Shown: in pieces, positions 12,136 through 24,348 of the stretch
Layout: the number at the start of each line of letters is the position of its first letter
Position numbering within the stretch: position 1 is the stretch's first letter
Assembly: GCF_030272615.1 (NCBI RefSeq)
Contig: NC_081406.1
Location: forward strand, 113,741,783-113,805,782
DNA: 64,000 nt
DNA from: Cryptomeria japonica
Taxonomy: Eukaryota > Streptophyta > Pinopsida > Cupressales > Cupressaceae
Direction: 5' to 3'
Notes under the pieces: model-generated
Database searches by the model: none
Told to the model about the DNA's origin: nothing
The model's input: only the letters and a program-made list of their open reading frames with translations
Made by a program: the position numbers and the translations under genes

Positions 12136-13921
12136 AACTAGTAGTGAGCAAGTAGGAGACGAACCGATAGTTACCTTCTACGAACCGGTTGCAAAACAAC
12201 CAAGCACTAGTAATAGTGCTCCTACACCGGTGGATGCTGATGCTGATGAAGATGAGGATGAAGAAGAGAAGCAAGAGGAATCTATTAAGAATATACCTAG
12301 GTATGTAAAACTCAATCATGATCCAAAGCAGATCATAGGAGACAAAGATGCAGGAATTCTTACAAGAAGAAAGGTCAGAGAAAACTCTTGTATGATCTCT
12401 GAATTTGAGCCTAAATCATTCAAAGAGGCACATAAAGATAAAGGCTAGATCAAGGCAATGGAAGAAGAACTTGATCAGATAGAGAAGAATGGTACATGGT
12501 CTTTGGTACCTAGACTAGAGCATAAAAATGTCATTGGAACCAAATGGGTTTTTAGAAACAAGCTGAATGAGGATGGCATAGTGGTAAGGAACAAAGCTAG
12601 ACTAGAATGTAAAGGATATGCCCAAGAATAAGGAGAAGACTATGGAGAAACCTTTACTCTAGTAGCAAGATTGGAAGGAGTGCATATGCTTCTTGCATAT
12701 GCATCTTTTAAAAGATTCAAGATATACCAAATGGATGTAAAATCTGCATTTCTAAATGGAATACTTGAAGAGGAGGTGTATATAGAGCAACCAGATGGGT
12801 TTTCCCTATCTGAAGATAGTGACATGGTGTGTAGGCTACATAAAGCCTTGTATGGACTAAAGCACACACCTAGAGCATGGTATGAACACTTACACTCCCA
12901 TCTTGTGAAGATTGGATTTGAAAGAACAAGTGAAGATAGCAATATCTACTTGAAATTAGAAGGAGATCAGATTCTGATCTGTGAAGTATTTGTTGATGAC
13001 AAGATGAGTCATGAATTTGCTGATGAGATGAAAAAGGAGTTTGAAATGTCACTCATAGGGGAGATTAAGTTCTTCATTGGACTGCAGATTCAGGAAATGA
13101 AAGATGGAATCTTTATTACTCAGTCCAAGTATGTCAAAGAGGTATTGAAGACCTTTGGCATGGAAAACAACAAACCGGTTGGTACACCAATGATAACCGG
13201 TTGTAAACTATCAAAGGAGGATGACTCAGCATTGGTAAATGAGAAGGAATACCGATCAATGATTGGTAAGTTGCATTATGTAGTGCATAGCAGACTGGAC
13301 ATTGCACATGCAGTGGGTATTGCCACTCGGTTTCATAAAAGACCAAGAGAATCCCACTTGGTAGCAGTCAAGCAGATTCTTAGATATCTAAAGGGAACTA
13401 TTGACTATGGATTATGGTATCCATATAGTGATGATTTCAACCTAAAAGTGTTCACAGATGTTGATTGGGCTGGTAATGTGGATGCCCGGAAGAGCACAAC
13501 CAGTGGTACATTCTTTCTCGGTGGTACACTGGTCTCATGGATGAGTAAAAAGAAAAGTTGTATCTCTCAGTCTACAGCAGAAGCGGAGTATGTTGCAGCT
13601 TTTATGAACTGCACCCAGACTATTTGGATGAAGCATGTATTGAATGGCTTCAAAGTTCCTGCATCTGAAATGGTAAGCATATTTTGTGACAATACAAGTG
13701 CAATTAACATTTCCAAGAATCTGGTTTTACATGCTAGAACCAAGCACTTTGAACTCAAGTATCATTTCTTGAGGGAAAAGGTTCAGAACAAAGAGATGGT
13801 ATTGGAACATGTTTCCAGTAAGGAGCAGTTAGTAGACATAATCACCAAGCCTCTACCAAAGGCTACATTTACCTATTTGAGAGGTGAATTAGGGGTGCTG
13901 CCCCTTCAAGAGATAAACTAA
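12136..13921 (+). pseudogene. Element B reverse transcriptase and RNase H
   Basis: An acidic linker (12230-12290) leads into the copia RT domain: MEEELDQIEKNGTW, then GTKWVFRNK, YQMDVKSAFLNG and LYGLKHTPRAWY. The active site is FVDD at about 12989, but it is followed directly by KMSHEF; the usual IIFGG-type residues after it are missing, a short in-frame loss. The RNase H part has FTDVDWAGN (about 13452), AEAEYVAA (about 13580) and the final IITKPLPK. It ends with TAA at 13921. The last long open stretch is 12671-13921; upstream stops lie at about 12446 and 12629. Confidence 0.9.
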
Positions 13922-14166
13922 ACGTTTGTGCTCCACATTAGTCAGATCATACTTTTCTATATCTTTTCAGGATTGATGTTTTGAAGGATGCTACTTCTCA
14001 GGGGGAGCAACATAGTGGAATAGGGAAGCTCATGCCTTCACTATGACATTGTTGTCAAAGGGGGAGAAGATGTGAAGCGAAGAAGATATATGCAGTATTA
14101 AGGAGAATATGTGATGTAAAAAGAGAGATATCTTTGTATATTGCCTTCAATGCCAAAGGGGGAGAT
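13922..14166 (+). promoter_or_regulatory. Element B 3' region with polypurine tracts
   Basis: The noncoding stretch between the pol stop and the 3' LTR carries several purine runs: near 14000 (cagggggagc), 14053-14067 (caaagggggagaag) and, directly against the LTR, 14155-14166 (aaagggggagat). The last one is the expected plus-strand primer. Confidence 0.85.
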
Positions 14167-15686
14167 TGTCAGCATTTGTGCAAAGTATGTTGACATGATG
14201 ATATTATGTTGTCATTGATGTCAATATGTTGGAGAGTGAATTGGCAATATGTTGAAGAGTGAACCAGTTAGGCAACTACTGGTTAAGCAACTGGCAAAGT
14301 GAACCAGTATAATGTTGTGAACAGGTATATGTGCAAAAGGAGAAGCGGTATTCTTATTCAGGTGAACCGGTATGATGTAATGTGAACCGGCATATGGAAT
14401 GTTTTCTATTAAGGTTTAATATGGTATAATTACTGCTTAGTAGTCTTAGCCTCAGGGTTTCCGGTTAGAGTGTCTTGAGCCTGTGTGACTCAACCAATGA
14501 CATTATGCGATGAGTTAGAATTATGATAGAGATCAGATCATGTTGCCACGTTAACCTTGTGTGCATGAAGGGGATTGATCCTATCTACCTCAGAATGTGC
14601 GAAGTCTCTGCAAATGGTGGAGAATGCATGATTGGTTATCACCTCCATGAAGCGGTGAAGAATGAATGATGGAGATTGTCTTGAGATCTATTCAAGACTG
14701 TTGTATTCAAATGCAAAGTGTTCAATGGTTAGGATTGAACCGCCTGAATTGCTCAACCTAAATGATTAGGGTTTAGGGTTTTTGCTACTGACCTATTTGT
14801 TTCCTATAAGGTCGATGTTGTGTTTCATGCTGAGGTTGTTGGCAAATGTTATGTATGTATCTAAGTGTAGAGATATGTGATTCTTGCTAGACCAAATAAG
14901 AGATTTGATACCTGCAAAGTCTGTGTAGAAGGAAGGAACCAAACTAGATCTGCATTGGCATTGTGTGCTATTACCAGATTATTGTAATACCTGTTGATCT
15001 TTAACCACTTCAATAGTTGGAAAATCCCTTAATAGGGTAGCTTTAACCAACTTGCTGTAAATCCTTTAACAGGGTGACTAAAAGCCATTGAGTTCAAAAA
15101 ATCCTCTAATAAGGTAACCTCTAATAGTGTTTAACCCTTAACCGGGTATTCTAGCCATCTCTTAACCAGGTGATCCCTAATAGGATCTATTCCTAATAGA
15201 ACCTGTTGTAACAGTCTTTAACTGGACAAGGCTCCTAATAGAGTAGACTTCTATAGAGTTGAAGAATAGCTTGTGGGTATTCATCCCCACCGTGGTTTTT
15301 CCTAGTTGAGTTTCCACGTGAAAAATATGTGTGTCATATGTGATGCCTCTTTCATGTGATGTTTTTTTATTTCCTGATTAATGGTGAATCATGTTGATCT
15401 AGTAAGTTTTTATATATTTCTGGTGGTAGATTACTTGTTTATGCACAAGAATAAAGTGGAAATGAAGGTGTGAGCTGTGTGAAAAAAAGCAAGTGTTTCC
15501 GGTTTATGTCTTTCACAGTCGCATTGTGTTTAACCGACAGTAATCTAGTTCAGACTGGTGTTAGTGATTGTTAGTCAAGTTCACTGTCTGTAGTCAAACC
15601 GATTCAGGAAAAGTTCTTGTGCTTGTATTGATTCACCCCCTCTCTCAGTACCGGTTTGCTACTCATTGTTCATCATTGAGTTATCA
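14167..15686 (+). repeat. Element B 3' LTR
   Basis: It begins TGTCAGCATTTGTG and ends GAGTTATCA, followed by the duplication tttta. Relative to the 5' LTR it has an extra piece near 14240 and a shorter stretch near 14560. It has lost many CCGG/CpG sites by C-to-T or G-to-A change. Confidence 0.95.
15291..15318 (+). other. LTR hairpin, element B 3' copy
   Basis: CGTGG-TTTTT-CCT-AGTT-GAG-TTT-CCACG. The outer stem is intact. The inner stem is weakened by one A/C mismatch and one G-T wobble. Confidence 0.5.
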
Positions 15687-15691
15687 TTTTA

Positions 15692-16691
15692 TGCTTACAA
15701 TCAATTGACATACTTCCTATTCCATAATAAGTGCAACATCTTCTCCTGCAAATTTTACTGATCCTCTGTCATACTTCTTGAGATTAATTAACTTATCTTT
15801 ATCACTAGTCATATGATTTGAACATTTGGAGTCGATGATCCTAGCTCGTAGTTCCACTTTAGCATGCATTGCAATTTTCTCTCTCGTTGACTTTTTGTTA
15901 TTTTCCTTTCCTTCTAGTCTTCGAAACCTATTTGTGTTCTTCTCCTCTATAGCTGAGAATAGAGATTCTTCATTTGAATCATCACCATCTTCATGCTCAG
16001 ATGAATATGTCTCCTTAGAACATAGGCTCCTTTTCCCTTTATCTTTATCATAAGTCCTCTTCTTAAATTCATGCCTTCTATATGTACTTTTCTTTTCAAC
16101 ATTATCAAATCTTTTATAATCCTCCTTATACATACATTTAGAAGTATAATGACCAATCCCACCACAATTACAATATTTCAAGGGTAACTTACCTTTGTAC
16201 TTTCCTCTCTTCATTCTTACAAATTTTTCTTCAATCTCATCTAGGTTCTCACTTGCTTTTGGTTCATCTTTTGCTATCTTTGAAACATTAAATGTGACCT
16301 CTTTCTTTTGTTTTTTCATTTCTTCCATCTCTCAAATTTCAAAGGAAGATACTGTTCCAATGAGTTGATCAATTTTATAATTATTTAGATCATGACACTC
16401 TTCAGTCACACACTTCTTAGGTTTGTAGTGTTTAGTCAGTGTTAACAGGATATTTCCTATGACATCATTTTCCAATGTTCCACCAACACCTTTGATAGTG
16501 TTTGCAATAACATTCACTCTATGTATGTAGTTCTCTACACCTTCATCATCAACCATCCTTAAAACCTCATATTTATGTTTTAGATTCATTAACTTGGCTT
16601 GCTTTGTCTTGGGATCACCCCCATATGCTTAACATAATTTGTTTTAGATTTATTTATCTTCTATCCTTTAACCTTACTAAATAATACATCA
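15692..16691 (-). pseudogene. Element A gag (rest), zinc knuckle and protease
   Basis: 16589-16332 encodes copia gag (GVENYIHRVNVIAN ... NYKIDQLIGTVSSFEI). 16328-15717 continues with a lysine-rich stretch, a zinc-knuckle-like region at about 16190-16135 (CNCGGIGHYTSKC) and a protease-like IIDSKCSNHMTSD (about 15850), where the D-S-G glycine is lysine. The same order is seen in E at 18280-19080, which supports common descent. A stop and frame change separate the two ORFs. It is cut on the left by B and on the right by E. Confidence 0.85.
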
Positions 16692-17879
16692 TGTTGGAAG
16701 TATGTGTTGTTGTGGTTGTCATTGATGTCAAACTTGTTGTTCTAGATTGGTGTTGGTCTGGAATGTTTGTGGTGTAGAGATATCTTACTGTGTTGATTTT
16801 TTAGTTGTTCTACTGGTTGTTCCAGAAGTCTTTGGTTCTGTAAAGTGTTGCTAATGTTTTTTGTTATTGTTATGTTCTTTGGATATAGTTTTGGTATCAT
16901 GGATATGATAGTTTCATGGTCTAGAAGTATTGTTGTGCTCTATGGGTGTTGTGGCATTATTCATTATTGGTTGTGATATTCTATGTTAGACCTATTCTTA
17001 GGTCCGGATATGATTTGTGGAAGATTATTTGATGTGTTATAGGGTCAAATTGTAGTGTGTGGAGATCTAGATTATAGTTATTTGCATTGGAGGATATGTT
17101 TTGACCATTAATTGCCTTTATAGATGTGTAGTGTGTTGGTGTGTTGGTAGTTATATTTATGTTATGTTAGATCAATTTATTGATCTTTGGAAGATATTTT
17201 TTGGTCCCCTCTTTCTCCTATAGTGGATCAACATGTGTGTTTTTAGTCTAAAAGTTTTATTTTGGTTCAAACCGACTTGGTTTGAGCTTTGATGATCTAT
17301 CTTGTATATAAGGATGAACATGATTGAGTTGAATTTATGAGATGAGGTGTGGAGTGTAGATTTGTGATGAGAAGATAGTTGGTGAGGTTCAGTGAAGAGT
17401 AGAGAAGAAGAGTTGTGTTTGAATGATATGAAAGTTGTGCTGATACTATGAAAGGGATGTGAGACAAAGTGTTGTGAATTGAGGTCTAAGTTGTGTGTGC
17501 TAATGTTTGTCACTTGATGCAAAGTTCAAGGATAACTTCATGATCAAGAGATCCTTCTTTTCAAATCATGTTTTTATCTCGCCCTATTGTAGTCAGCTTT
17601 GGGTTTGCAATTGTTATTTTGTATCTTGTCCCAAGAGCAATTATCCTTGGTTGGAAAGTCCAGAGTAGTGAGTTTTTTTCACTATAATCTGATATGCATA
17701 GTGGATGTACTTTTGTGGGTAGGTGCTCACCATGGTTTTCCCTTGTTTGAGTTTTCCACATAGAAAATCTTGGTGTTCATGTATTAAATATGTGTTGTTG
17801 ATTAATTGTTTATGTGATACATTAATTTCTATTTTATACTGATTCACTACCCTCTCATTCTTGCCTTGGGAACTCAACA
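16692..17879 (+). repeat. Element E 5' LTR
   Basis: It begins TGTTGGAAGTATGTGTTG and ends AACTCAACA, about 1.19 kb. It matches 32128-33257 over its length with substitutions and indels. It carries the U-loop hairpin at 17731-17760 and 'gattcactaccctctc' near the end, like the C-rich run of other LTRs here. The ORFs on its minus strand are not genes. Confidence 0.95.
17731..17760 (+). other. LTR hairpin, element E 5' copy (degraded)
   Basis: CATGG-TTTT-CCC with GAG-TTTT-CCACA opposite. Only part of the outer stem still pairs. Confidence 0.4.
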
Positions 17880-17881
17880 AT

Positions 17882-17895
17882 TGGTATCAAAATGA
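17882..17895 (+). promoter_or_regulatory. Element E primer binding site
   Basis: TGGTATCAAAATGA follows the 5' LTR after two bases. The first eight bases match the initiator-Met primer site; the next part has diverged. Confidence 0.75.
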
Positions 17896-17937
17896 GGTTT
17901 CTTGTAATTAAGCTTAATCATTTGAGGTAGATCTGGT

Positions 17938-19345
17938 ATGGCGCACGACGTGCATTACAAAGTTCCAATCTTTGATGGTACAAACTTTCCATACTGGAAA
18001 TAGAGAATGAAGTCGAATTTGGAGACATTACAAAATAAAATTTGGGAAACCATTTCTAGATCGGATATACACCCTCGTCGGGTGGTGCTCAAATTCTAGA
18101 TGAGATAAAGTTAAAGGAGATTAATTTGAAGGCTAGAGATATAATTTTCAGTTGTATAAGTGATTTAGTGTTTGGAAGGGTAAAAGGATTGAAAGAAGCT
18201 AAAGTTGTGTGGAACAAGCTGTGTTTGGCATATGAAGGATATCCAAAGACAAAGTAGACTAGACTAATGAATCTAAAATAGAAGTATGATTATTTGAGAA
18301 AGCTTGAAGATGGAGGTGTCGAGAACAATATTCATAGAGTGACTGATCTTTCTAATGACATTAGAGCTACAGGTGGACATTTGGATGAATGTGATGTTGT
18401 TTATAAGATCTTGTTGATTTTGCCTAAATCCTATAAACCTACAAGGTGTTCTATATAGGAGAGCAATGATTTGAGTAAGTATACCATTGATCAACTTATT
18501 GGTACTTTAGTATCTTTTGAAATTTTGAAAATGGAGGAAGAGAAAAGAGAAAAGAAAGAAGCAACATTTAATATTTCAAGACATGATGATCTAGAATGTA
18601 GTGGAGATGTAGATGAAGCTAAAGCAAACTTTGTGAGAAGATTGCAGTGGGGAACTAGAAAGTACAAAGGTAAGTTACCTCTTATGTTTTTATTGTGGTA
18701 GAATTGGACTTTATGCTTCTAATTGCACTTATAGAGAAGACTATAAGAGACTAGATGATGATGAGAAGAATATTAAGTTTAGAAGATACAACCTTGATAG
18801 AAAAGAGAAGAAGGGCTTATGTTTTATTGAGGAGCATACATATAAAGATGAAGTTGATAATGAATTGAATGAAGAATCCTTGTTTCTAGCAATTGAAAAC
18901 AAGGAGGATGCCTTGAAGAAACTGGAAGAAGATAGAATAGTCAAGAGTGCATTGCATCCTAATATAGAATTGAATACATAAATTACGGACTTCAAAAGTT
19001 CAAATCATATGACCAATGATAAAGACAGGTTTATTAATCTAAATAAGTATGATGGAGGATCGGTGAAATTTGTCGAAGAAGATTGTGCAACTATTTGAGG
19101 TATTGGAAGTGTTTTTATTGATGGTAAGCATAAAATTAATGGTGTTTATTACGTTGAAGGATTAAGACATAGTTTGTTAAGTATTAGTCAAATGTGTATA
19201 AAAGGCTATGAAGTTTTGTCCAATAGCATCAGATGTGTGATTAGAAAAAAGAAGATTGGTAAAAGAGTTGCAGAAGGATTTAGAACAGGTGGAAATGTAT
19301 ACATCAGGGATAGAAAGGAGAGTAAATGTTTGCTAGCACAAAAGG
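17938..19345 (+). pseudogene. Element E gag, zinc knuckle, protease, pre-integrase start
   Basis: ATG 17938 opens MAHDVHYKVPIFDGTNFPYWK, typical copia gag. Gag continues in pieces with many stops (RVKGLKEAKVVWNKL, GVENNIHRVTDL, YTIDQLIGTLVSFEI). The zinc knuckle reads CFYCGRIGLYASNC (about 18687), with histidine replaced by leucine. The protease-like site reads ITDFKSSNHMTND, so D-S-G is lost. Then come KINGVYYVEGLRHSLLSIS and the pre-integrase lead (to about 19345). After that the sequence jumps to the acidic linker normally found after integrase. The copy is non-functional at several points. Confidence 0.85.
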
Positions 19346-20165
19346 TAAAGGTTGAGATTGTTCCAGCAATTACAAGAAGACAAGTGATTTGGAAGAGAGC
19401 AAAGAGAAGGAAACAAATGACGAAGAAGAAGAAGAGGAAGAGTCAACAAAAGTTCCTGCTAAGTATGTTCAGAAGCATCATTTAGAAAATTGGATTGTTG
19501 GAGACAAGACAAAAGGTGTTCAAACAAGAAAGAAGATTGCAGAATCTCAAGAACCAGCCAATTACTATTTTCTATCAATGACTGAGCCGAATAGTTATGA
19601 GGAAGCGAGGGAAGATGAAATATGGGTAAAAGAAATGGAAGAAGAACTAAATCAAATCTAGAAGAATAAGACTTGAGAGTCTATACCTAGACTAGTGGAA
19701 AGGAATGTAATACCTTAACTAAGTGGGTATTTAGAAATAAGCTAAATGAGTAAGGACAAGTGACTAGGCATAAAGAAATATTGGTATGTAAATGATATTC
19801 TTAGGTGGAAGGCATAGAATTTGAAGAAAATTTTTCTCTAGTGGCAAGAATGGAAGTTATTCATATGTTTCTTATATTTTCTACTTACAATAATTTTAAA
19901 GTTTATTAGATGGCTGTCAAATCAACATTTTTGAATGGAGATCTAGAAGAAGAAATTTACATTGAGCATCTGGATAGATTCAGATTGACAAAAGAAACGT
20001 ATATGGTGTGTAGACTAAATAAATTATTATATGGACTCAAACAGGCACCTAGAGCCTAGTATGCAAGATTTGACAAGCATTTGTTTCAACAAAATTTCAG
20101 GAAAGGTACAACAAACAATAATCTTTATTTCAATATTGATGGAGATAAGAACTGTTAATTATTAT
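19346..20165 (+). pseudogene. Element E reverse transcriptase, first part
   Basis: An acidic/lysine-rich linker (EEEEEEEST, about 19420-19445) is followed by EMEEELNQI, then RT pieces in changing frames: GTWxxIPR-like, a [12 protein letters not shown]-like stretch (about 19900-19940), EEIYIEHLDRF-like (about 19950-19985) and LYGLKQAPRAW-like (about 20028-20060). It stops at DGDK just before the active site, where F is inserted. Stops and frameshifts are frequent. Confidence 0.8.
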
Positions 20166-21522
20166 TGTAGACGTATAAAAATGACCATATTCCTAAATGA
20201 ATATTTTATGTTCATTTCTCTATTTGATTAAATCCAATTTAATTAAATTATCCACATTCTTCTATTTTATTAAATAAATTATTCAATTTATTTAAATTAA
20301 ATTCACTATACCCATTTAATGAATAAATCATTTTATTCAATTAAATCCCCCCTATCCACTTTTAATTAAATTCAAATTTAATTAAATAGTTATCCTAAAT
20401 TGAATAAATCTAATTTATTTAATTTCTCCAAATTGCAACCAAATTGAATTAAATAATTTCAATTAAATCCTATTATCCCTCCATCCACTTGCAAAATCCC
20501 AAACCCCTTCCTAATCCCTTCTAGAATCTTCTAATCACTTCTAATTAACCTAACCCCTCTTCTAAACTTTGTCACATCCCTAAAAAAAGGGAAGTCACTT
20601 CTCAAATTCCTCAAAGTCTCTGATAACCATTGAAGGCTTTCAACCTTCAACCACTAAATGGCTCAAAGTCTTTCATAACCATTGAAGGCTTTCAACCTTC
20701 AACCACTTAATCCCCAAAGTCTCCAATAACCATTAATGGTTAATCCCCAAAGTCTCCAATAACCATTGAAGGCTTTCAACTTAGACTTGACCCTTAGCCT
20801 TTAGATAACAATGAGGTCTTCTCAGGCCTTTAATGCCTCCAACCTCTTCTCTCAACAAAATCCTATGTTGACACTTGTCACCATTTTATTGGTGCCAATT
20901 GTGCACATGGATCCCCAACTTTCAAACTTGGCCCTTGATTAAACCATTCAATCTTGACCATCCATTGCCCTGTTTGTGCTATAAATAGAGCTCTCATTCC
21001 TCCATTCTTAACAATCATCTTTCAAATTTGAAGCATCACACTTATGCTCAAATATATTCAAGCTTTCATTTCATATATGCTCATCATTTAGCCTCTCTTT
21101 AAACCAGGAATTAGACTAAATATGCATGTTTAGAATACTTACTTTATCATTTTAGCTCAATCATAGATTAAATATATCATGTTAGGATAGTATTCATACT
21201 AATCTCGTCATCTTATCATCTAGTTCATTGCATTTCTAGAATCATACATAGCTTACAACACATCTCATACTAAAATCAATCAAAGCATCCCTCGTTCTTA
21301 CATTTGCCATCCCTGAACCATTTTGCTCAGTGATCTGAGAGCAAAATATTGGTTTGAGGGACATTGTGAGATAGAGAACCATGGGACCCTCCTTGGGAAG
21401 CTGAGTAATACGTTATTACTCCATAGCTTGCATCAAGAAGTCCTCTGTGTGTGTGTGTGTGGACAAGTCATTTTACAATATTTTCACATATTAAGTTTTA
21501 TTAACCACTTTTCCCACATACA
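20166..21522 (+). repeat. Element F 5' LTR
   Basis: It begins TGTAGACGTATAAAAATG and ends CCCACATACA. AT-rich start; about four copies of a 55-60 base phrase 'aaagtctccaataaccattgaaggctttcaacc' at 20600-20780; a likely promoter with 'gtgctataaatagagctc' (TATA box) near 20977; and a GT run near 21446. It is shorter than the 3' LTR by a block near 20735-20785. Confidence 0.95.
20980..20995 (+). promoter_or_regulatory. LTR promoter TATA box (element F 5' LTR)
   Basis: 'gctataaatagagctc' is a strong plant TATA context. It is repeated identically in the 3' LTR near 30315-30330. Transcription would start shortly downstream. Confidence 0.6.
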
Positions 21523-21526
21523 TTTC

Positions 21527-21545
21527 TGGTGCCCACCATGGGGCT
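21527..21545 (+). promoter_or_regulatory. Element F primer-binding-like site
   Basis: TGGTGCCCACCATGGGGCT starts four bases after the LTR. The matching sites in G (34514) and H (39612) are close variants. It begins TGG, as expected for a tRNA CCA end; I cannot name the tRNA. Confidence 0.65.
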
Positions 21546-24348
21546 AGACCCCATATATCAAATCGGTTTTTAAATTTAACCACTTTTGTAGGCACATGGG
21601 AAAAATGAATTAGCACATTAAATTCACTATTCAGCGCATCCAGTTAACAGTCTAGCGCATCTCGCTTACTGTTTAGCGCGTGGAGTCTATACTCTAGCGC
21701 GTGAAGTCCTTTCTTTAGCGCATGAGTTCCACTAATCTTTTCCTCTTCTCTTTTTTCTTTCTTATACTTTAAGTTATATTCCATATATATTGTCAGGATG
21801 TTTGAGAGGGGTTTTAGACATCTAGGAGCTATAATACAAAATCTAGTTTTTGGAAGATCTTCCAAATTTCAGACTTAGTCAAATTTCAGGGCATTTCAAG
21901 ATCAGAATTGTAAAATTTGTAACCAAGATTAAAATTTAGGCTTGTGTAAGCCCACACTAACATTTGATTACTGACTATGTGCAGGTTCTAATATTTTTTG
22001 TGCAGGGGAAGGAGCAAGTTTAGAGGCTTTAAGTTTCTTTTTTTACTTTCTTTCAACAAAAATTGGTTAAAAAGAACTCACTCTCATTTTTTGCAAAAGT
22101 TAAAATAAACCTCATCATTTCATTTGGATGCATAAAATGAACTTCATGCCTTCCTTTTTTGTGTTTTAAAATAAAACTTCATCTTTTCTTTATTGCAAGG
22201 TAAAAAGAACAACAAACTTCATATTTGCTTTCTTGCAAGATTAGAGGAAAAACACTTCATTTTTGGAAGCTGTAAAAAGAACCAACAATCTTTATTTTGG
22301 CAAAAGTTTTAAAATGAACCTCACCATCCTTTGGTGTTTAAAAGGATTCACTTCATTTTGCAAAGTAAAAGAACCTCGTCTTCATTTGGTGCAAGGCAAA
22401 GACGGAAAGTTTTCCCCTATCGACTTTAATTTTGTTGACCAAACATCACGATTTACTTTGTTGACCAGGCTTGTTTTACAAAAGTTTTGGAAATACACAC
22501 TTTGCTATGAAAGGTTAAAAAGAACATCATGCTTGTTGGAGCAACATCTCCAAATAAAAGTTAGCAAATCATTGTCTTGAAAGGCTAAAAAGAACAACAC
22601 GATTGCCTTGTCTCGAAAGTGGAAGGAATATGCTCTCCCCATAACTGGGTGATAAAAAATCCAAACCACTCTTAAGCTTTCTGTACTTCAAGCATTTACA
22701 TCCTTTAGCAGGCTTGCCTTCCCGAGGGGTTGAAAAACTCTTAAAGCCATTCTTTAGCCGGTGTGAAGGGAACGACCTAAGTGGGGAACGACTTTGACGC
22801 CAAGTATTCCAACCCACTATAATCAAATGTGGAAAGTGATGAAAGTCCTTTTCAACGGTTGCGCGCAGCGATTAGCCTTCCCCCAGTATCCTTGAGATAC
22901 GTAAAGCCTTTGTTCTAAAGGTTGGGAAGCCTCCTGAGGGAGTTTATCACTGACGGCCGAACAGGAAGCCTGATTACGAACCATAGCATTAGAAACTTTG
23001 AGCTGAATCAGTTGCCAAACATTGGCAATATCATAGTGCAAGGGTGGGGAAGAATCCGCCCCCAAGATTACTCACCATATATCTCCTAGGATAACTACTC
23101 AATTGTGAAGCAATTCACTTTGAGTTAATTTCTGGCAAAAGGCAAAAAAACGGGCGCCCTCTAGGGGGTGACAAGGCTGTTTGAGCTGACGGAGTATCGA
23201 GACTAGTGGGCTATGATATTGTCAATGACCTTTGAATAAAGAGTCTATCTGATGTGTCTTTTGTTGTAAATCAAACCAGTGATAACATCGAGGATTTGAA
23301 CACATCCTCAAAAGAATATACACTCAATGTTTAGCATTAGGATGATCATTGTCTTCATGTGTGCTATGTATTCTTGTCACAAATGCTAAAATATCTTGCA
23401 AAGTATCCAACAATCAAACTCAAAAGTCAGTTCAAACAAGGAAAAATCATAAAGTGGAGAAAATTTCCAAATCCAACAAAACATCTTTTGTGATGGTTAT
23501 CAACATTTCAACTATCTTTAGAAAAGACTTTCATCCAACAAGATTAGGGGAATACCAAACCAAGTAATGAAGATTTTATCTATTCGACTTAGTAAGCTTG
23601 AGTATCCAAAAAGAAATCATCCATCAAAATCACAAGTGTTAAAAATTTCAAAAATCATAGAAAAAAAACCAAATCAAAATATATCAGAGCAGTTTAGCGC
23701 GTGAGAGCAACTTCTTAGCGTGTGGGGACCATCTTTTAGTGCATTAAAACTTCACCTTAGCGCATTAAGTCTTAACATTAGCACTTCATAGAAATCCAAT
23801 TCTAGCAGTTTCAAGTAGCACGTTTTGGAAACAGTCTAGCGCGTGGAAGCAATAGCTTAGCGCGTGGAAACAAAAAATTAGCACATAAAGTCTAATAGAT
23901 AGCGCGTGCTGGACCCAGGATAGTGCATAGCTTTTTCAACAGCTAGGAGCAATTTTAACAGTCCAAAAACTTTAGTGCATGTCTGGGGGTAGCCTAGCGC
24001 GTGTGGTTATTATTTTAGCACATAAAGGCATTTCAGTAGCACATATAGACTCCATTTTAGTGCGTGATCCAAAACAGAAAAATAGAGAGCAAAATCGAGA
24101 AAATTTTTTGAAATTTTCAAAAACATTTTTTTAAGGCCTTTTTTTCATCAACATCATCTTTCATCAAAATAGAGTGACAAACAAACCATTAAAACTATTT
24201 CTCGCATTAAATTTGTGTCAAAACAAACGTTGTCAGAATCCTAAACAAATCGCACAATAAAGGATGTCTCTCCTATCATAATCCAGAAATTTCATCATTA
24301 GTATCAATAGAATCATTTACCATCTTACGGATTTTTATCTCCAAACAC
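21546..24348 (+). other. Element F untranslated leader with TTAGCGC arrays and conserved block
   Basis: Array 1 (about 21630-21735) and array 2 (about 23690-24065) contain repeated TTAGCGCGTG/TTAGCGCATT/TTAGTGCAT phrases every 20-45 bases. Between them, about 22600-23210 is a block shared with H (40330-40870) and, more distantly, G (35025-35560), with phrases such as 'gggaacgacctaagtgggg'. No conserved ORF is shared, so it is probably an RNA leader with cis functions. Confidence 0.7.

Larger units (their letters stand above)
8266..15686 (+). mobile_element. Element B: complete Ty1/copia retrotransposon
   Basis: Both LTRs start with TG and end with CA. A perfect 5 bp duplication, tttta, flanks it (8261-8265 and 15687-15691). 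A tRNA-iMet-type primer site and a polypurine tract lie at the expected places. The internal region carries gag, protease, integrase, reverse transcriptase and RNase H in Ty1/copia order, in one frame broken by about eight stops. B sits in element A between protease and the pre-integrase region, in opposite orientation. Confidence 0.95.

Noticed and set aside
21446-21462. GT microsatellite
   Set aside because: It is a simple run inside the F LTR, also in the 3' copy with a different length. Annotated only as part of the LTR.
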